In this document: positions 53,426 to 61,472 of the stretch, one piece after another
How the letters are laid out: the number at the start of each line of letters is the position of its first letter
How positions within the stretch are numbered: the first letter of the stretch is position 1
DNA from: Leuconostoc miyukkimchii
GTDB taxonomy: Bacteria; Bacillota; Bacilli; Lactobacillales; Lactobacillaceae
Direction: 5' to 3'
Assembly: GCF_019656055.1 (NCBI RefSeq)
Contig: NZ_BPKY01000001.1
Coordinates: forward strand, 372,001 to 436,000
Length of the DNA: 64,000 nucleotides
The notes under the pieces: generated by a model
Seen by the model: only the letters and a program-made list of their open reading frames with translations
Database searches by the model: none
Told to the model about the DNA's origin: nothing
Position numbers and translations under genes: made by a program

Positions 53426-53956
53426 ATGCCAACTAAAACTTTTTTTAATTTAAATGCAGAAAAACAAAATAGTATTTATGAGGCACTTTATCAAGAATTT
53501 TCTCAAAGTGCTTTATCAGAAGCCAAAGTTTCAAGTATTGTTTTGGTGGCAAATATTCCTAGAGGATCATTCTATACTTATTTTGATAGTCTTATTGATG
53601 CTTATCAATGGGTCTTAAAAGCCGTACTGACTGATATACACCATGATATTAATCAGAGGAATTTTTTGTTATCAGCAGAACTATTTATTTCGAAAGCACA
53701 AGAGAGTAAACATTTTGATTTTTTGAGCAAGTACTATATTGTAAATGAAGCGCTGCTAGAACATGAGTCTTCTCAAAGTTACCACAAAAAAGTTTTTCCT
53801 ACGTTAACTGCTGATGCAACTCCCATTGAAATAGAAAACTGGTTATTATCAAAATCTATACACCAGTTAATTCGAGCCTTTTTTCTCAATCCGGATGAAA
53901 AACAAAATATAATTTTAACGCTTCATACTTTAAGTAATTGGAAAAAGGAAGTGTAA
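53426..53956 (+). CDS. hrtR: Heme-responsive TetR family repressor (HrtR-like)
   Basis: A 176-residue TetR-type regulator. The N-terminal HTH contains VSSIVLVANIPRGSFYTYFDSLIDAY (about 35-60). His72 and His146 fit the two axial heme ligands of L. lactis HrtR (reported as His72 and His149), which supports heme sensing. Heme binding would release the operator that overlaps its own promoter. The ATG at 53426 follows ATGGAGAA; an in-frame extension to 53387 runs through the operator. It is cotranscribed with a permease and ATPase. Confidence 0.82.
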   Translation: MPTKTFFNLNAEKQNSIYEALYQEFSQSALSEAKVSSIVLVANIPRGSFYTYFDSLIDAYQWVLKAVLTDIHHDINQRNFLLSAELFISKAQESKHFDFLSKYYIVNEALLEHESSQSYHKKVFPTLTADATPIEIENWLLSKSIHQLIRAFFLNPDEKQNIILTLHTLSNWKKEV

Positions 53957-53959
53957 CTC

Positions 53960-55015
53960 ATGTATCTAACTTTAAATGAAATGAATAAAGAGAAACTACG
54001 TTATGGTCTTATTATTACAGTCATTACTTTGATTAGTTATTTGATTTTTATATTAAGTGCTCTGGCATTGGGTCTTGCCCAACAAAATACTTCTGCTGTA
54101 AACGATTGGGGCGTGACACATGTTTCAATGACTAGCGATGCAAATGGCAATCTTAGTCAATCCTTAATGACACGAGAAGAAGTTTTAAATACCAAGACAA
54201 CGGAACATAGTGCCATAATCGGAGTAGCCCCAACTATCGTCAAATCGCATAAAAGTCCTATTTCAGCAACTTTTATTGGCACTCAAAAAAATGATTTAAT
54301 TGATAAAAGCATACGTTTAACTAAGGGTACTTGGCCTAAAAATCAGTACGAAGTGTTAATTTCTTCAGAGTTAAGTCAAAAGGGTTTAAATATTGGCGAT
54401 AAAATTAAACTTGGCATGCTTTCGCACAGTGTTCTAGTGGTAGGTTATGTGAAAAAGTTAGAATATAATATGTCACCAGTTATATATGGCGATTTAAATA
54501 ACTGGCGACCAATTAAGGGTGTAAGTGACCAGTTTTATGCAAGTGGCATTGTGCGTAAGGATGCAAAGCTAACTCATGCAACTAACTTAAAAAATTATAC
54601 CAAAGCACAATTATTTAATAAAATGCCAGGCTATTCAGCACAGAATAAGACATTTATATTCATGATAGGTTTCTTATTGGTCATTTCGGCTGTAATAGTA
54701 GCTATATTTTTGTATATTTTAACCATTCAAAAAATACCCAACTTAGCAGTTCTAAGGGCTCAAGGTGTTCCAGGTAAGTATCTTGTACTAAATACATTGA
54801 GCGAAACACTTATCATTATGATTGTTTCTGTGTTAATTAGCGCAATACTTTGTGGTATAACGGTTTGGTTAATACCCGCATCTGTTCCAATGTTTTTTGA
54901 TATTAAGTTGTTGTCTTTAGCTGCAATAGGCTTAATATTAACAGGTATTATAGGCGCTATTGTACCTGTGAGAATAATAACGAAAATTGATCCAATTTCA
55001 GTTATAGGAGGATAG
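53960..55015 (+). CDS. hrtB: Heme efflux ABC transporter permease (HrtB-like, FtsX/MacB fold)
   Basis: A 351-residue permease with one N-terminal membrane helix (about 17-37), an external domain of about 190 residues, and three C-terminal helices (about 236-258, 280-305, 318-340), the FtsX/MacB topology. It starts LTLNEMNKEKLRYGLI, a typical HrtB opening. With HrtA it extracts heme from the membrane and exports it. It begins 3 bp after hrtR and ends 4 bp before hrtA. Confidence 0.8.
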   Translation: MYLTLNEMNKEKLRYGLIITVITLISYLIFILSALALGLAQQNTSAVNDWGVTHVSMTSDANGNLSQSLMTREEVLNTKTTEHSAIIGVAPTIVKSHKSPISATFIGTQKNDLIDKSIRLTKGTWPKNQYEVLISSELSQKGLNIGDKIKLGMLSHSVLVVGYVKKLEYNMSPVIYGDLNNWRPIKGVSDQFYASGIVRKDAKLTHATNLKNYTKAQLFNKMPGYSAQNKTFIFMIGFLLVISAVIVAIFLYILTIQKIPNLAVLRAQGVPGKYLVLNTLSETLIIMIVSVLISAILCGITVWLIPASVPMFFDIKLLSLAAIGLILTGIIGAIVPVRIITKIDPISVIGG

Positions 55016-55019
55016 GAAT

Positions 55020-55691
55020 ATGACTAGTCTTAAACTGATTGATGTTACAAAATCATTTGGTATAGGTGAGAGTAAAGTTACAGCATTAGATCACATTAAT
55101 TTCGAAGCCAACTCTAAGGAATTAACCTTGATTGTTGGTCCATCTGGATCAGGTAAAAGTACGCTGTTGACAATTCTTGGTGGTCTACAATCTCCCAACA
55201 GCGGTCAAGTGTTGTTGGATAAAACTGATTTAAGTCATTTTTCTAAAAAGCAGGCTGATAAATTTAGACTAAATAACATTGGTTTTGTATTGCAGTCATA
55301 TAACTTAGTGCCTTATCTAACTGTGAAAAAACAGTTTGATTTAGTAGAAAAAGTCAAGCCTGAAGGCAATCTGTCTTCAGATACTTTTAAAAAATATTTA
55401 GAATATCTTGGTATTTCTAAATTACTTTCAAAATATCCTGACCAACTTTCTGGTGGGCAAACGCAACGCGTAGCAATTGCTAGAGCATTATACACTAATC
55501 CTCAATTTATATTAGCTGATGAGCCGACCTCTGCTCTGGATAGTGCTCGTGTTGAAGAAGTAGCAAAACTGTTTAAATCTATTGCTGAAAATGAAAATAA
55601 GGCTGTTGTTATTGTAACGCATGATCTTCGAATGAGAGAGTATGCAGACAAAATATATGAAATAGTTGATGGTAAAATTAGCAAAAAATAA
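55020..55691 (+). CDS. hrtA: Heme efflux ABC transporter ATP-binding protein (HrtA-like)
   Basis: A 223-residue ABC ATPase of the LolD/MacB type. Walker A GPSGSGKST (about residue 41), Q-loop FVLQSYNL, signature LSGGQTQRVAIARAL (about 147), Walker B FILADEPTSALD and H-loop VTHD are all present. It powers the HrtB permease. GGAGGA lies before the ATG. hrtA is the last gene of the operon. Confidence 0.85.
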   Translation: MTSLKLIDVTKSFGIGESKVTALDHINFEANSKELTLIVGPSGSGKSTLLTILGGLQSPNSGQVLLDKTDLSHFSKKQADKFRLNNIGFVLQSYNLVPYLTVKKQFDLVEKVKPEGNLSSDTFKKYLEYLGISKLLSKYPDQLSGGQTQRVAIARALYTNPQFILADEPTSALDSARVEEVAKLFKSIAENENKAVVIVTHDLRMREYADKIYEIVDGKISKK

Positions 55692-55841
55692 TTCCATTTC
55701 TATAGAACATGGTCTTTGGACTAAAAAATCATCGCGTTATCAGTAAATTATGTCTTTGTCAGTGCAGTCATTAATCATATTTAAAAGTTAATTTCTTAGG
55801 CTAATATTATTATTTAAGAAGTATAAAAAGTAAATCAATTT

Positions 55842-55885
55842 TGCCATTAATTTCAACTGTGAAGAAAAAATTAATGGCTTTTTTG
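55842..55885 (+). terminator. Terminator between hrtA and the crcB pair
   Basis: GCCATTAATTT pairs with AAATTAATGGC, followed by six T. It lies 150 bp after hrtA and shortly before a TACAAT -10 candidate of the crcB genes. Confidence 0.8.
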
Positions 55886-55967
55886 ATACAATACTATTAA
55901 GAGTGGCTAAGTATAGATGATTTTGACGAAGTCATTAAAGATGTTAATTTTTAGAAAGTGTACAGAT

Positions 55968-56357
55968 ATGAATAAAATAGCATTGACAAATATTTTGATT
56001 AATAGTAGCGCTGTTTTCTTTGGTGGTGCACTCGGTGGTTTAATCAGATTTTCATTTACGCAAATACCTGTCATAGGTGCTTCAACTATTGTTATAATGG
56101 TAATCAATATATTGGGCTCTTTTTCACTGGCTTTTTTTGCTGAAAAATATAGTAGTGTGAGTGCAAAAGCAGTGGTAATTAAGTCATTTATTGGGACAGG
56201 TATTATTGGTGGTTTTACTACGTTCAGCACGATGATTTTGCAAACAGCCAATTTAGCTAAAAAGAGTTTCGTATTATCTTTACTTTATCTATTTACCAGT
56301 CTCGTATTGAGTCTATTGTTAGTCAGGGCCGGTGGAAAGATGGGTTCAACAAAATGA
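55968..56357 (+). CDS. crcB1: Fluoride efflux channel subunit CrcB (first of a pair)
   Basis: A 129-residue Fluc-type protein with four membrane helices. The signatures GGALGGLIRFSF, MVINILGSFSLAFF and GGFTTFSTMIL are the fluoride-channel motifs. The start at 55968 gives normal family length; the ATG at 55917 would add 17 residues and cannot be excluded. It overlaps crcB2 by 4 bp. Paired genes of this kind usually form a heterodimer with antiparallel subunits. I see no fluoride riboswitch upstream. Confidence 0.92.
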   Translation: MNKIALTNILINSSAVFFGGALGGLIRFSFTQIPVIGASTIVIMVINILGSFSLAFFAEKYSSVSAKAVVIKSFIGTGIIGGFTTFSTMILQTANLAKKSFVLSLLYLFTSLVLSLLLVRAGGKMGSTK

Positions 56358-56719
56358 CAATACATGGCTTTTATTTATACGCTTTGATTGCGTTGGCTGG
56401 TGGTTTAGGTTCAGTTATTAGATATTTAATGACAATTTTTATGCCTGCAAATACTCAATATTTGACAGGTGTTTTCTTTGTGAATATTATTGGCGCTTTT
56501 ATGATGGGAATCATAATTCATACACAGTTTTCTACTAATATGAAACTAGTTTTAGCAAGCGGTTTTATTGGTGGTTTAACCACATTTAGCACAATGATGA
56601 TGCAAGGAAATCAACAAGAAAAAAGATATCAAAAGGCTATTTATTTCGTTTTACAAGTTATTTTTGGACTCATAATGTTTTATTTAGGCGTTTTATTATC
56701 TCATTTGTTAAAACTATAA
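56354..56719 (+). CDS. crcB2: Fluoride efflux channel subunit CrcB (second of a pair)
   Basis: A 121-residue four-helix Fluc protein with AGGLGSVIRYLMTIF, FVNIIGAFMMGI and SGFIGGLTTFSTMM. The overlap with crcB1 indicates coupled translation and a heterodimeric channel exporting fluoride. The Arg/Asn/Phe-Ser-Thr motif set is intact in both copies. Confidence 0.93.
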   Translation: MTIHGFYLYALIALAGGLGSVIRYLMTIFMPANTQYLTGVFFVNIIGAFMMGIIIHTQFSTNMKLVLASGFIGGLTTFSTMMMQGNQQEKRYQKAIYFVLQVIFGLIMFYLGVLLSHLLKL

Positions 56720-56762
56720 AAATCATTATGATGGAATCTGAAAGGGTAAGGAGATTGATTGT

Positions 56763-57887
56763 ATGACCAAAATTTATGATTTAATTGTTATAGGTACAGG
56801 ATCAGTTGGTTCTAGTACTGGATATTATGCAGCTAAAAGAGGTTTGTCTGTTTTAGAAATTGACGCTGGAACGCCCCCACATAGTGAGGGGTCACACCAT
56901 GGTGAAACGCGAATAATTCGTCATGCTCATGGCGAGAGATCATCTTATGTGCCACTCGTATTACGTGCGCAAGAATTATGGCATGATTTAAAATCAGAAA
57001 CCGATGTTGATTTATTTCACGAAACCGGTGTGCTTAATATAGCGCCAAAACAGTCTGATTTTTTAGGTAATATCATATCTTCTGCGCAAAAATATGATTT
57101 ACCGATAAATATTTATGACGCTGTCTCAGCTAACAAAAAATGGCCACAGTTCACGTTACCTGAACATTTCAAAGCTATTTTAGAAAAAAATTCTGGGTAT
57201 TTGAAATCAGAATTAGCAATAGATACTTATATTAAAGAAGCAAAAAGATTAGGTGTGGATGAGCAATTTAATACAAAAGTCATCTCAGTTAATAATATTG
57301 ATAATGATTTAGTTTCTGTCGTAACAAATGCTGGAACATTTATAGGAAAATCAGCTGTTATAACAGTTGGTACTTGGGTAAAAGACCTTATACCAAATAT
57401 ACCCATCCAACCAGTTAGAAAGGTTGTGTCGTGGTTTGAAGCACCGGAACATTTTTCTGAAAATGCACATTTTCCAGCTTTTACCATTCAATTAGATGAC
57501 AAAGTGCAGTATTATGGTTTTCCGGCTAACAACGGCTTAATTAAAATTGGTCGGCATCAAGGTGGTCAAAAAATAAAAACCCGAGAAGAACGTCTGAGTT
57601 TTGGTGCACTAACAGAGGATAAAATCGAAATACTACCTCTATTTGATAACATTTTGACAACTGTTGGAGAATTAAATCATGGTGTGGCATGTACCTATGA
57701 CTTGTCTCCGGATGAGGACTTTATTATTGACGATTTACCAGGAAAGAGGAATATCCAGTTCGTCACTGGACTGAGTGGTCATGGATTCAAGTTTGCTAGC
57801 GTGCTAGGAGAAATATTGGTGGCAAAATCCTTAAAAGAAACAATTGATTTTGATTTGTCGCCGTTTTTATTATCACGTTTCCAATAG
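56763..57887 (+). CDS. FAD-dependent amine oxidase (sarcosine oxidase / N-methyl-L-tryptophan oxidase family, SolA-like)
   Basis: A 374-residue flavoprotein. The dinucleotide-binding motif is DLIVIGTGSVGSSTGYYAAKRG (about residues 6-27), followed by the family block EGSHHGETRIIRHAHGE. A Cys in GVACTYDLSPDEDFIIDDLP (about residue 309) corresponds to the covalent-FAD Cys of monomeric sarcosine oxidase. It would oxidise an N-methyl amino acid; the substrate is unknown. It is 43 bp after crcB2, with AAGGAG upstream. Confidence 0.88.
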   Translation: MTKIYDLIVIGTGSVGSSTGYYAAKRGLSVLEIDAGTPPHSEGSHHGETRIIRHAHGERSSYVPLVLRAQELWHDLKSETDVDLFHETGVLNIAPKQSDFLGNIISSAQKYDLPINIYDAVSANKKWPQFTLPEHFKAILEKNSGYLKSELAIDTYIKEAKRLGVDEQFNTKVISVNNIDNDLVSVVTNAGTFIGKSAVITVGTWVKDLIPNIPIQPVRKVVSWFEAPEHFSENAHFPAFTIQLDDKVQYYGFPANNGLIKIGRHQGGQKIKTREERLSFGALTEDKIEILPLFDNILTTVGELNHGVACTYDLSPDEDFIIDDLPGKRNIQFVTGLSGHGFKFASVLGEILVAKSLKETIDFDLSPFLLSRFQ

Positions 57888-57906
57888 AATAGGAAAGAAG
57901 TTTATC

Positions 57907-58518
57907 ATGTTAGATGATTATAAAAAGAAAAGGCAAAAATTCTATATAAAAGTTAAGAAGCAATCTAAATGGGCTATAGTGATTGGTCTATTTATCGGAC
58001 TTGTAGATTACTGGTTTTTATTTTGGAGTGATTTATCAAATTTTTTAATACTATTTATGACTGTAATGTATGGTTTGGTATCAATAATTTATATTTTTGC
58101 GTTAATAAGATACATCAATAATTTGAGACTTCTGAAGCAAACGGTTAACATTGAGAATGTGGCATCTACTGATATTAATTTTCTAAAAAAGATACTTGAT
58201 TCAAATCAATCAAATGCTAAAACAGCGTCTTCTTTGTCAGATTACAGAATATTATCAATATATGAAACAGAATTTGATCTACTAATCGAGTTCAACATAC
58301 ATAGACATCATGATAATTGGCCAAAATATAAACCTTACCTTGCAATTTTTAAAATAAACAATGATGAAATACGTAATTTAATTACCTTAAGTAAAAATAA
58401 TGGAAAATTAGCACAAGCAAAATATATTCATGAAGGCTTAACTCAGTTAGACTATCGATATATGTGGCAGCAATTGCTATACATAGATGCTACTACCCGA
58501 AATAATAATGAAATTTGA
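57907..58518 (+). CDS. Unknown two-helix membrane protein
   Basis: A 203-residue protein I do not recognise. A very basic N-terminus (about 1-22) precedes two membrane helices (about 24-42 and 46-68), and a cytoplasmic-looking domain of about 130 residues follows, rich in Asn, Lys and Ile. The ATG at 57907 follows GGAAAGAAG; an in-frame extension into the oxidase gene is unlikely. The next gene begins 15 bp downstream, so they form a pair. Confidence 0.7.
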   Translation: MLDDYKKKRQKFYIKVKKQSKWAIVIGLFIGLVDYWFLFWSDLSNFLILFMTVMYGLVSIIYIFALIRYINNLRLLKQTVNIENVASTDINFLKKILDSNQSNAKTASSLSDYRILSIYETEFDLLIEFNIHRHHDNWPKYKPYLAIFKINNDEIRNLITLSKNNGKLAQAKYIHEGLTQLDYRYMWQQLLYIDATTRNNNEI

Positions 58519-58533
58519 AGGATTTTACATGAC

Positions 58534-59205
58534 ATGAGTCGATATAATAAACAGAAGTTATGCCTCGTAGTAAGTTTTTTGATTCTGAGCCTCTTGATAA
58601 CAATTGCTATCTACGTTCCTATGCAATTTGTAAAAGCAGCGCATTCACCCAAGCAGGTCGTATTAAAAGAATTGGGTTCTAAATATATTACTGGTAAAGT
58701 GATTAACAATTACTATTTTGGTGGTGATGATATCGAAGATAATATGGCAAAATGGCATATTAATCCGAATAAGGCTATTTTTGGAGAAAAACAGTATTAT
58801 ATTAAGGTATTAACAGATGATACTACTTTTAACCACTTAAATGAGTTTGTTCAACCAGGCGATGTATTGGATGCTAAACTAAGTCAAAAACATAACAACA
58901 ATGAGTTGAAGGTGGAAAATACAGCTGTTTTTTATGGCAAAGACACGTCTTCAAATATAATTAGGACGTTATACCTTTTAAGGTTTTCTACCAATAGAGC
59001 ATTAGAGGACAAAGAAGAGGTGAAAATAAAAGTAAAAAGACCAATGGTAGTTGTGCCAGATAAATTTCTGAAAAATGATGAAGTGCGGGTGAAATCTGGG
59101 AAACAATGGATAATAAAGTACGTAAAGGTATCTTATCATATCAAAAATAAGAATTATATTTCAACAAATTACCTTAAAAATGGCGATATAATAAAGAAAT
59201 ACTAG
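58534..59205 (+). CDS. Unknown membrane-anchored extracellular protein
   Basis: A 223-residue protein I do not recognise. A basic N-terminus and one membrane helix (about residues 10-32) precede an external domain of about 190 residues rich in Lys, Asn and Asp, with predicted beta strands and no Cys beyond the N-terminus. GAAGGA lies about 15 bp before the ATG. It follows the two-helix protein gene at 15 bp. It ends next to the AT-rich gap. Confidence 0.65.
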   Translation: MSRYNKQKLCLVVSFLILSLLITIAIYVPMQFVKAAHSPKQVVLKELGSKYITGKVINNYYFGGDDIEDNMAKWHINPNKAIFGEKQYYIKVLTDDTTFNHLNEFVQPGDVLDAKLSQKHNNNELKVENTAVFYGKDTSSNIIRTLYLLRFSTNRALEDKEEVKIKVKRPMVVVPDKFLKNDEVRVKSGKQWIIKYVKVSYHIKNKNYISTNYLKNGDIIKKY

Positions 59206-59240
59206 TTCAATTATGTATGTGGATAAAGTTTTTTGATGAT

Positions 59241-59519
59241 TTAATGTCCAAAAGAATTAAAACTATAGAGTATGCCAAAAAACCAATTACTACGATGTAA
59301 TTTTTGTAGTAGTAAAAATCCATCTTTTGATAGCTGGCTATTGAGTGATAATTTTTGTAGTGAATGAGTAATACTTGTTAATTCCTGATATTGTGATACT
59401 TTTGGGTTGCTAAGTTTATTAGCTGTATCAGTGATTAATCTTTTTTCATTTTCAGTCAGATCAGGATGGTTTTCTAAAAAGTTTAATATATATTTTCGTT
59501 TATTAGATTGAAACCTAAA
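59241..59519 (-). pseudogene. 5'-truncated minus-strand gene, possibly bacteriocin-immunity-like
   Basis: An open frame of 92 codons ends in TAA at 59241 but has no ATG, GTG or TTG anywhere; the frame closes upstream at TAA (59520-59522). The peptide looks like real protein: helical and charged, with LNFLENHPDLTENEKRLI, YQELTSITHSLQKLSL and SKDGFLLLQKLHRSN. Size and helical pattern recall class IIa bacteriocin immunity proteins, but this is a weak resemblance. A frameshift or deletion near 59520 probably removed the start. Confidence 0.45.
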
Positions 59520-59599
59520 TTATTTCACCAATTTTTGGAATTATTTTTGAATGAGCAATGGATTATTCCTTTGGTTAGCTGCTATATATTGTCTTTATA

Positions 59600-59623
59600 A
59601 TGATTAATGATATCATTAATCAT
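59600..59623. repeat. Perfect 24-bp palindrome
   Basis: Positions 59600-59623 are fully self-complementary (half-site ATGATTAATGAT). It lies in the gene-poor gap upstream of the decayed minus-strand gene and might be an operator or a remnant of a mobile element end. Confidence 0.6.
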
Positions 59624-59646
59624 ATTGTGTGAACAAGTTTTTTCTA

Positions 59647-59723
59647 TGCGGTATTTTCATGTATTGCTGATATGGCAGACTGCAGAAGAAAAAGAAAAAG
59701 AAAAATAAAAATGAAAAACCGCA
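59647..59723. repeat. Inverted repeat flanking a purine tract
   Basis: TGCGGTATTTTCAT (59647-59660) is inverted as ATGAAAAACCGCA (59711-59723), one base shorter. Between them, about 59693-59710, lies a tract of only A and G (AGAAAA repeats). Its role is unknown. Confidence 0.55.
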
Positions 59724-60169
59724 GATATTTTTAGTGTTGTTTTTAGTAGATAGAGCAGTTTCTTATCTTAATTTTAAATTTCATAATATATAGCATTAAA
59801 ATAATTGTTATCGTTAGACATTTTTTATATTGAAACGAGTTGGTCCAACATTTATATAATCGTGATCGATTATTAATAAACCGAACAAAAGCAACTCTAT
59901 TTATTGATCCCTGTGTAATAATTATTATTGTGTTTATTCTATATTTCTATTCTTTTTTGTTTTTAAATATGTTAATATTATATGAAGATATACACTTAAA
60001 TATGTATATTTTATATCTTAATAAAAATAATTATGATTCAAAATTATCTTGTTTCATATTGATTATTATTTATCGATAAATGTACAGTCCGGAATAAAAA
60101 AAATGATGAATCTTACTTAAATATTCTGATACTTATTGTATGTAGCGTTCACCATACAGGGAGAGAGTG

Positions 60170-60895
60170 ATGAAAATCAAATTAGTTACTTATTTAATAA
60201 GCGTGGGAATCATTATTTTAACTCTAATAGGAACATGTAGATCAGTCTCAGCGGACAGTTGGGAATATGGTCCGTTAAACGATAGAATTGCGTCCAGTAA
60301 TGCTGGTGGTACTAAATATGATACCTATCGACAAGTTGGATTAAGTGTAGATGATAAAAATGTATATATATATGTAAGTATGGATCCCTACAAATATGCA
60401 AGTGATGATCCAAATTTTAATACAGGCGATAATGGAATCCAACTTACTGGCTATGTTCTGAATGCCGCGAATCAAACAATATATATCGACAGTCATTCTT
60501 ATGATTTTTATCAATTACAGTATAGTTCTCAAAATGGAACTAAATCATTCCCACTTGATATATATAATTCAACTAAAGGTACAAATGTTCATATTGAAAA
60601 TAGCGTGACAGTTGATCACTTAGTACGTGATAACGGTAACCGTGTAAATAATATTATGAGGTTAATAATACCTATTAGTGCTTTAAATATTGGCGAAGTT
60701 CCTGCGAAGTCAACAATAATTTTAAGTAATAGTAATATATGGCAAGGACAAGTACCTATTACATTAATGGGAGCGTCAACAGGTCCTTGGCTGTTAGTAG
60801 TTATTGGAATTGTAATTGCGGCAATTGCTTATTTTAAATTGCAACATACGGAAGCATTGAAAATAAATCAAAGGCAGCATCAGTATGCTTATTAA
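60170..60895 (+). CDS. Secreted protein with Firmicu-CTERM-type C-terminal sorting signal (probable XrtG substrate)
   Basis: A 241-residue protein. A signal peptide (about 1-28, cleavage after SVSA) precedes an external domain of about 170 residues with YRQVGLSVDDKNVYIYVSMDPY and no known enzymatic motif. The tail has the three-part sorting structure: GASTGPW at 201-207, a membrane helix at about 208-222, then a basic, polar end. This corresponds to the Firmicu-CTERM signal associated with exosortase G. GGGAG (60159-60163) favours the ATG at 60170 over GTG at 60167. It overlaps the exosortase gene by 11 bp. Confidence 0.8.
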   Translation: MKIKLVTYLISVGIIILTLIGTCRSVSADSWEYGPLNDRIASSNAGGTKYDTYRQVGLSVDDKNVYIYVSMDPYKYASDDPNFNTGDNGIQLTGYVLNAANQTIYIDSHSYDFYQLQYSSQNGTKSFPLDIYNSTKGTNVHIENSVTVDHLVRDNGNRVNNIMRLIIPISALNIGEVPAKSTIILSNSNIWQGQVPITLMGASTGPWLLVVIGIVIAAIAYFKLQHTEALKINQRQHQYAY

Positions 60896-61463
60896 AACAA
60901 TTATAATTTTTTCACTAATTATTTGGGTATATGGCTTATCAGTTTTAAAACGAGCAAAAACTGATGCTTTTTATTTTTTATTTGGAAGTATTGGGCTATT
61001 TATAATTTTAATCATGGTAAGCAAACCTTATGGTGTCTGGTTATTTTCAAGTATCGTGACGTGGGGTGTGGGATTGATTGGCAAATTAACTGGATTGTTT
61101 ACAACGCTATATAGTTCACATATTATTCAAGTAATTGCGAATCACCGCACTAGTATTTTATTAGTCGACTATGAATGTTCAGGTATTATTGAAACTACAG
61201 CTTTTTGGGGATTAATAGCATTTTATCCAGTCTACAACGGGCAAAAGCGATTCATATTGGGAATAATTGGAATGTTTTGGATTTTCATGGCAAACGTAAT
61301 TAGATTATCTGTTGTTGCTGTTATAGTGTACTACTTTGGAGATGGGTCTTTTTATTTAGCACATTCAATTATTGGACGATTAATATTTTACATATTGGCA
61401 ATTATTCTATATTACTTAGTATTCACTAAGGGACAATTAGTCAATAGGTTATTAATCCATTAA
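60885..61463 (+). CDS. xrtG: Exosortase family protein XrtG
   Basis: A 192-residue membrane protein with about six helices. The exosortase triad is visible: Cys98 in VDYECSGIIE, Arg140 in MANVIRLSVVA and His160 in LAHSIIGRL. In Gram-negative relatives these enzymes process PEP-CTERM proteins; XrtG is the Gram-positive form. It probably recognises the GASTGP tail of the protein encoded just upstream, whose stop it overlaps. It is 10 bp ahead of a GT2 gene. Confidence 0.9.
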   Translation: MLIKTIIIFSLIIWVYGLSVLKRAKTDAFYFLFGSIGLFIILIMVSKPYGVWLFSSIVTWGVGLIGKLTGLFTTLYSSHIIQVIANHRTSILLVDYECSGIIETTAFWGLIAFYPVYNGQKRFILGIIGMFWIFMANVIRLSVVAVIVYYFGDGSFYLAHSIIGRLIFYILAIILYYLVFTKGQLVNRLLIH

Positions 61464-61472
61464 GGAGGACCT

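Larger units (their letters stand above)
59206..60169 (+). other. AT-rich 960-nt region with gene remnant and palindromes
   Basis: No intact gene is visible. Its left part holds a decayed minus-strand reading frame (59241-59519). A perfect 24-bp palindrome and a long inverted repeat follow (separate entries). Positions 59760-60110 are extremely AT-rich, with only a low-complexity frame rich in Ile, Leu and Tyr. The XrtG locus begins at 60170; TGTATG with AGGGAGAG upstream of it gives no convincing promoter. Confidence 0.6.

Noticed and set aside
55692-55967. Fluoride riboswitch expected before the crcB pair
   Set aside because: I looked for the GGNGAUGG and pseudoknot pattern and saw none; only a terminator hairpin and a weak -10 are visible.
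59840-60079. A 79-codon plus-strand frame in the AT-rich gap
   Set aside because: It starts with TTG without a ribosome binding site and consists mostly of Ile, Leu, Tyr and Phe, as expected from random AT-rich DNA.
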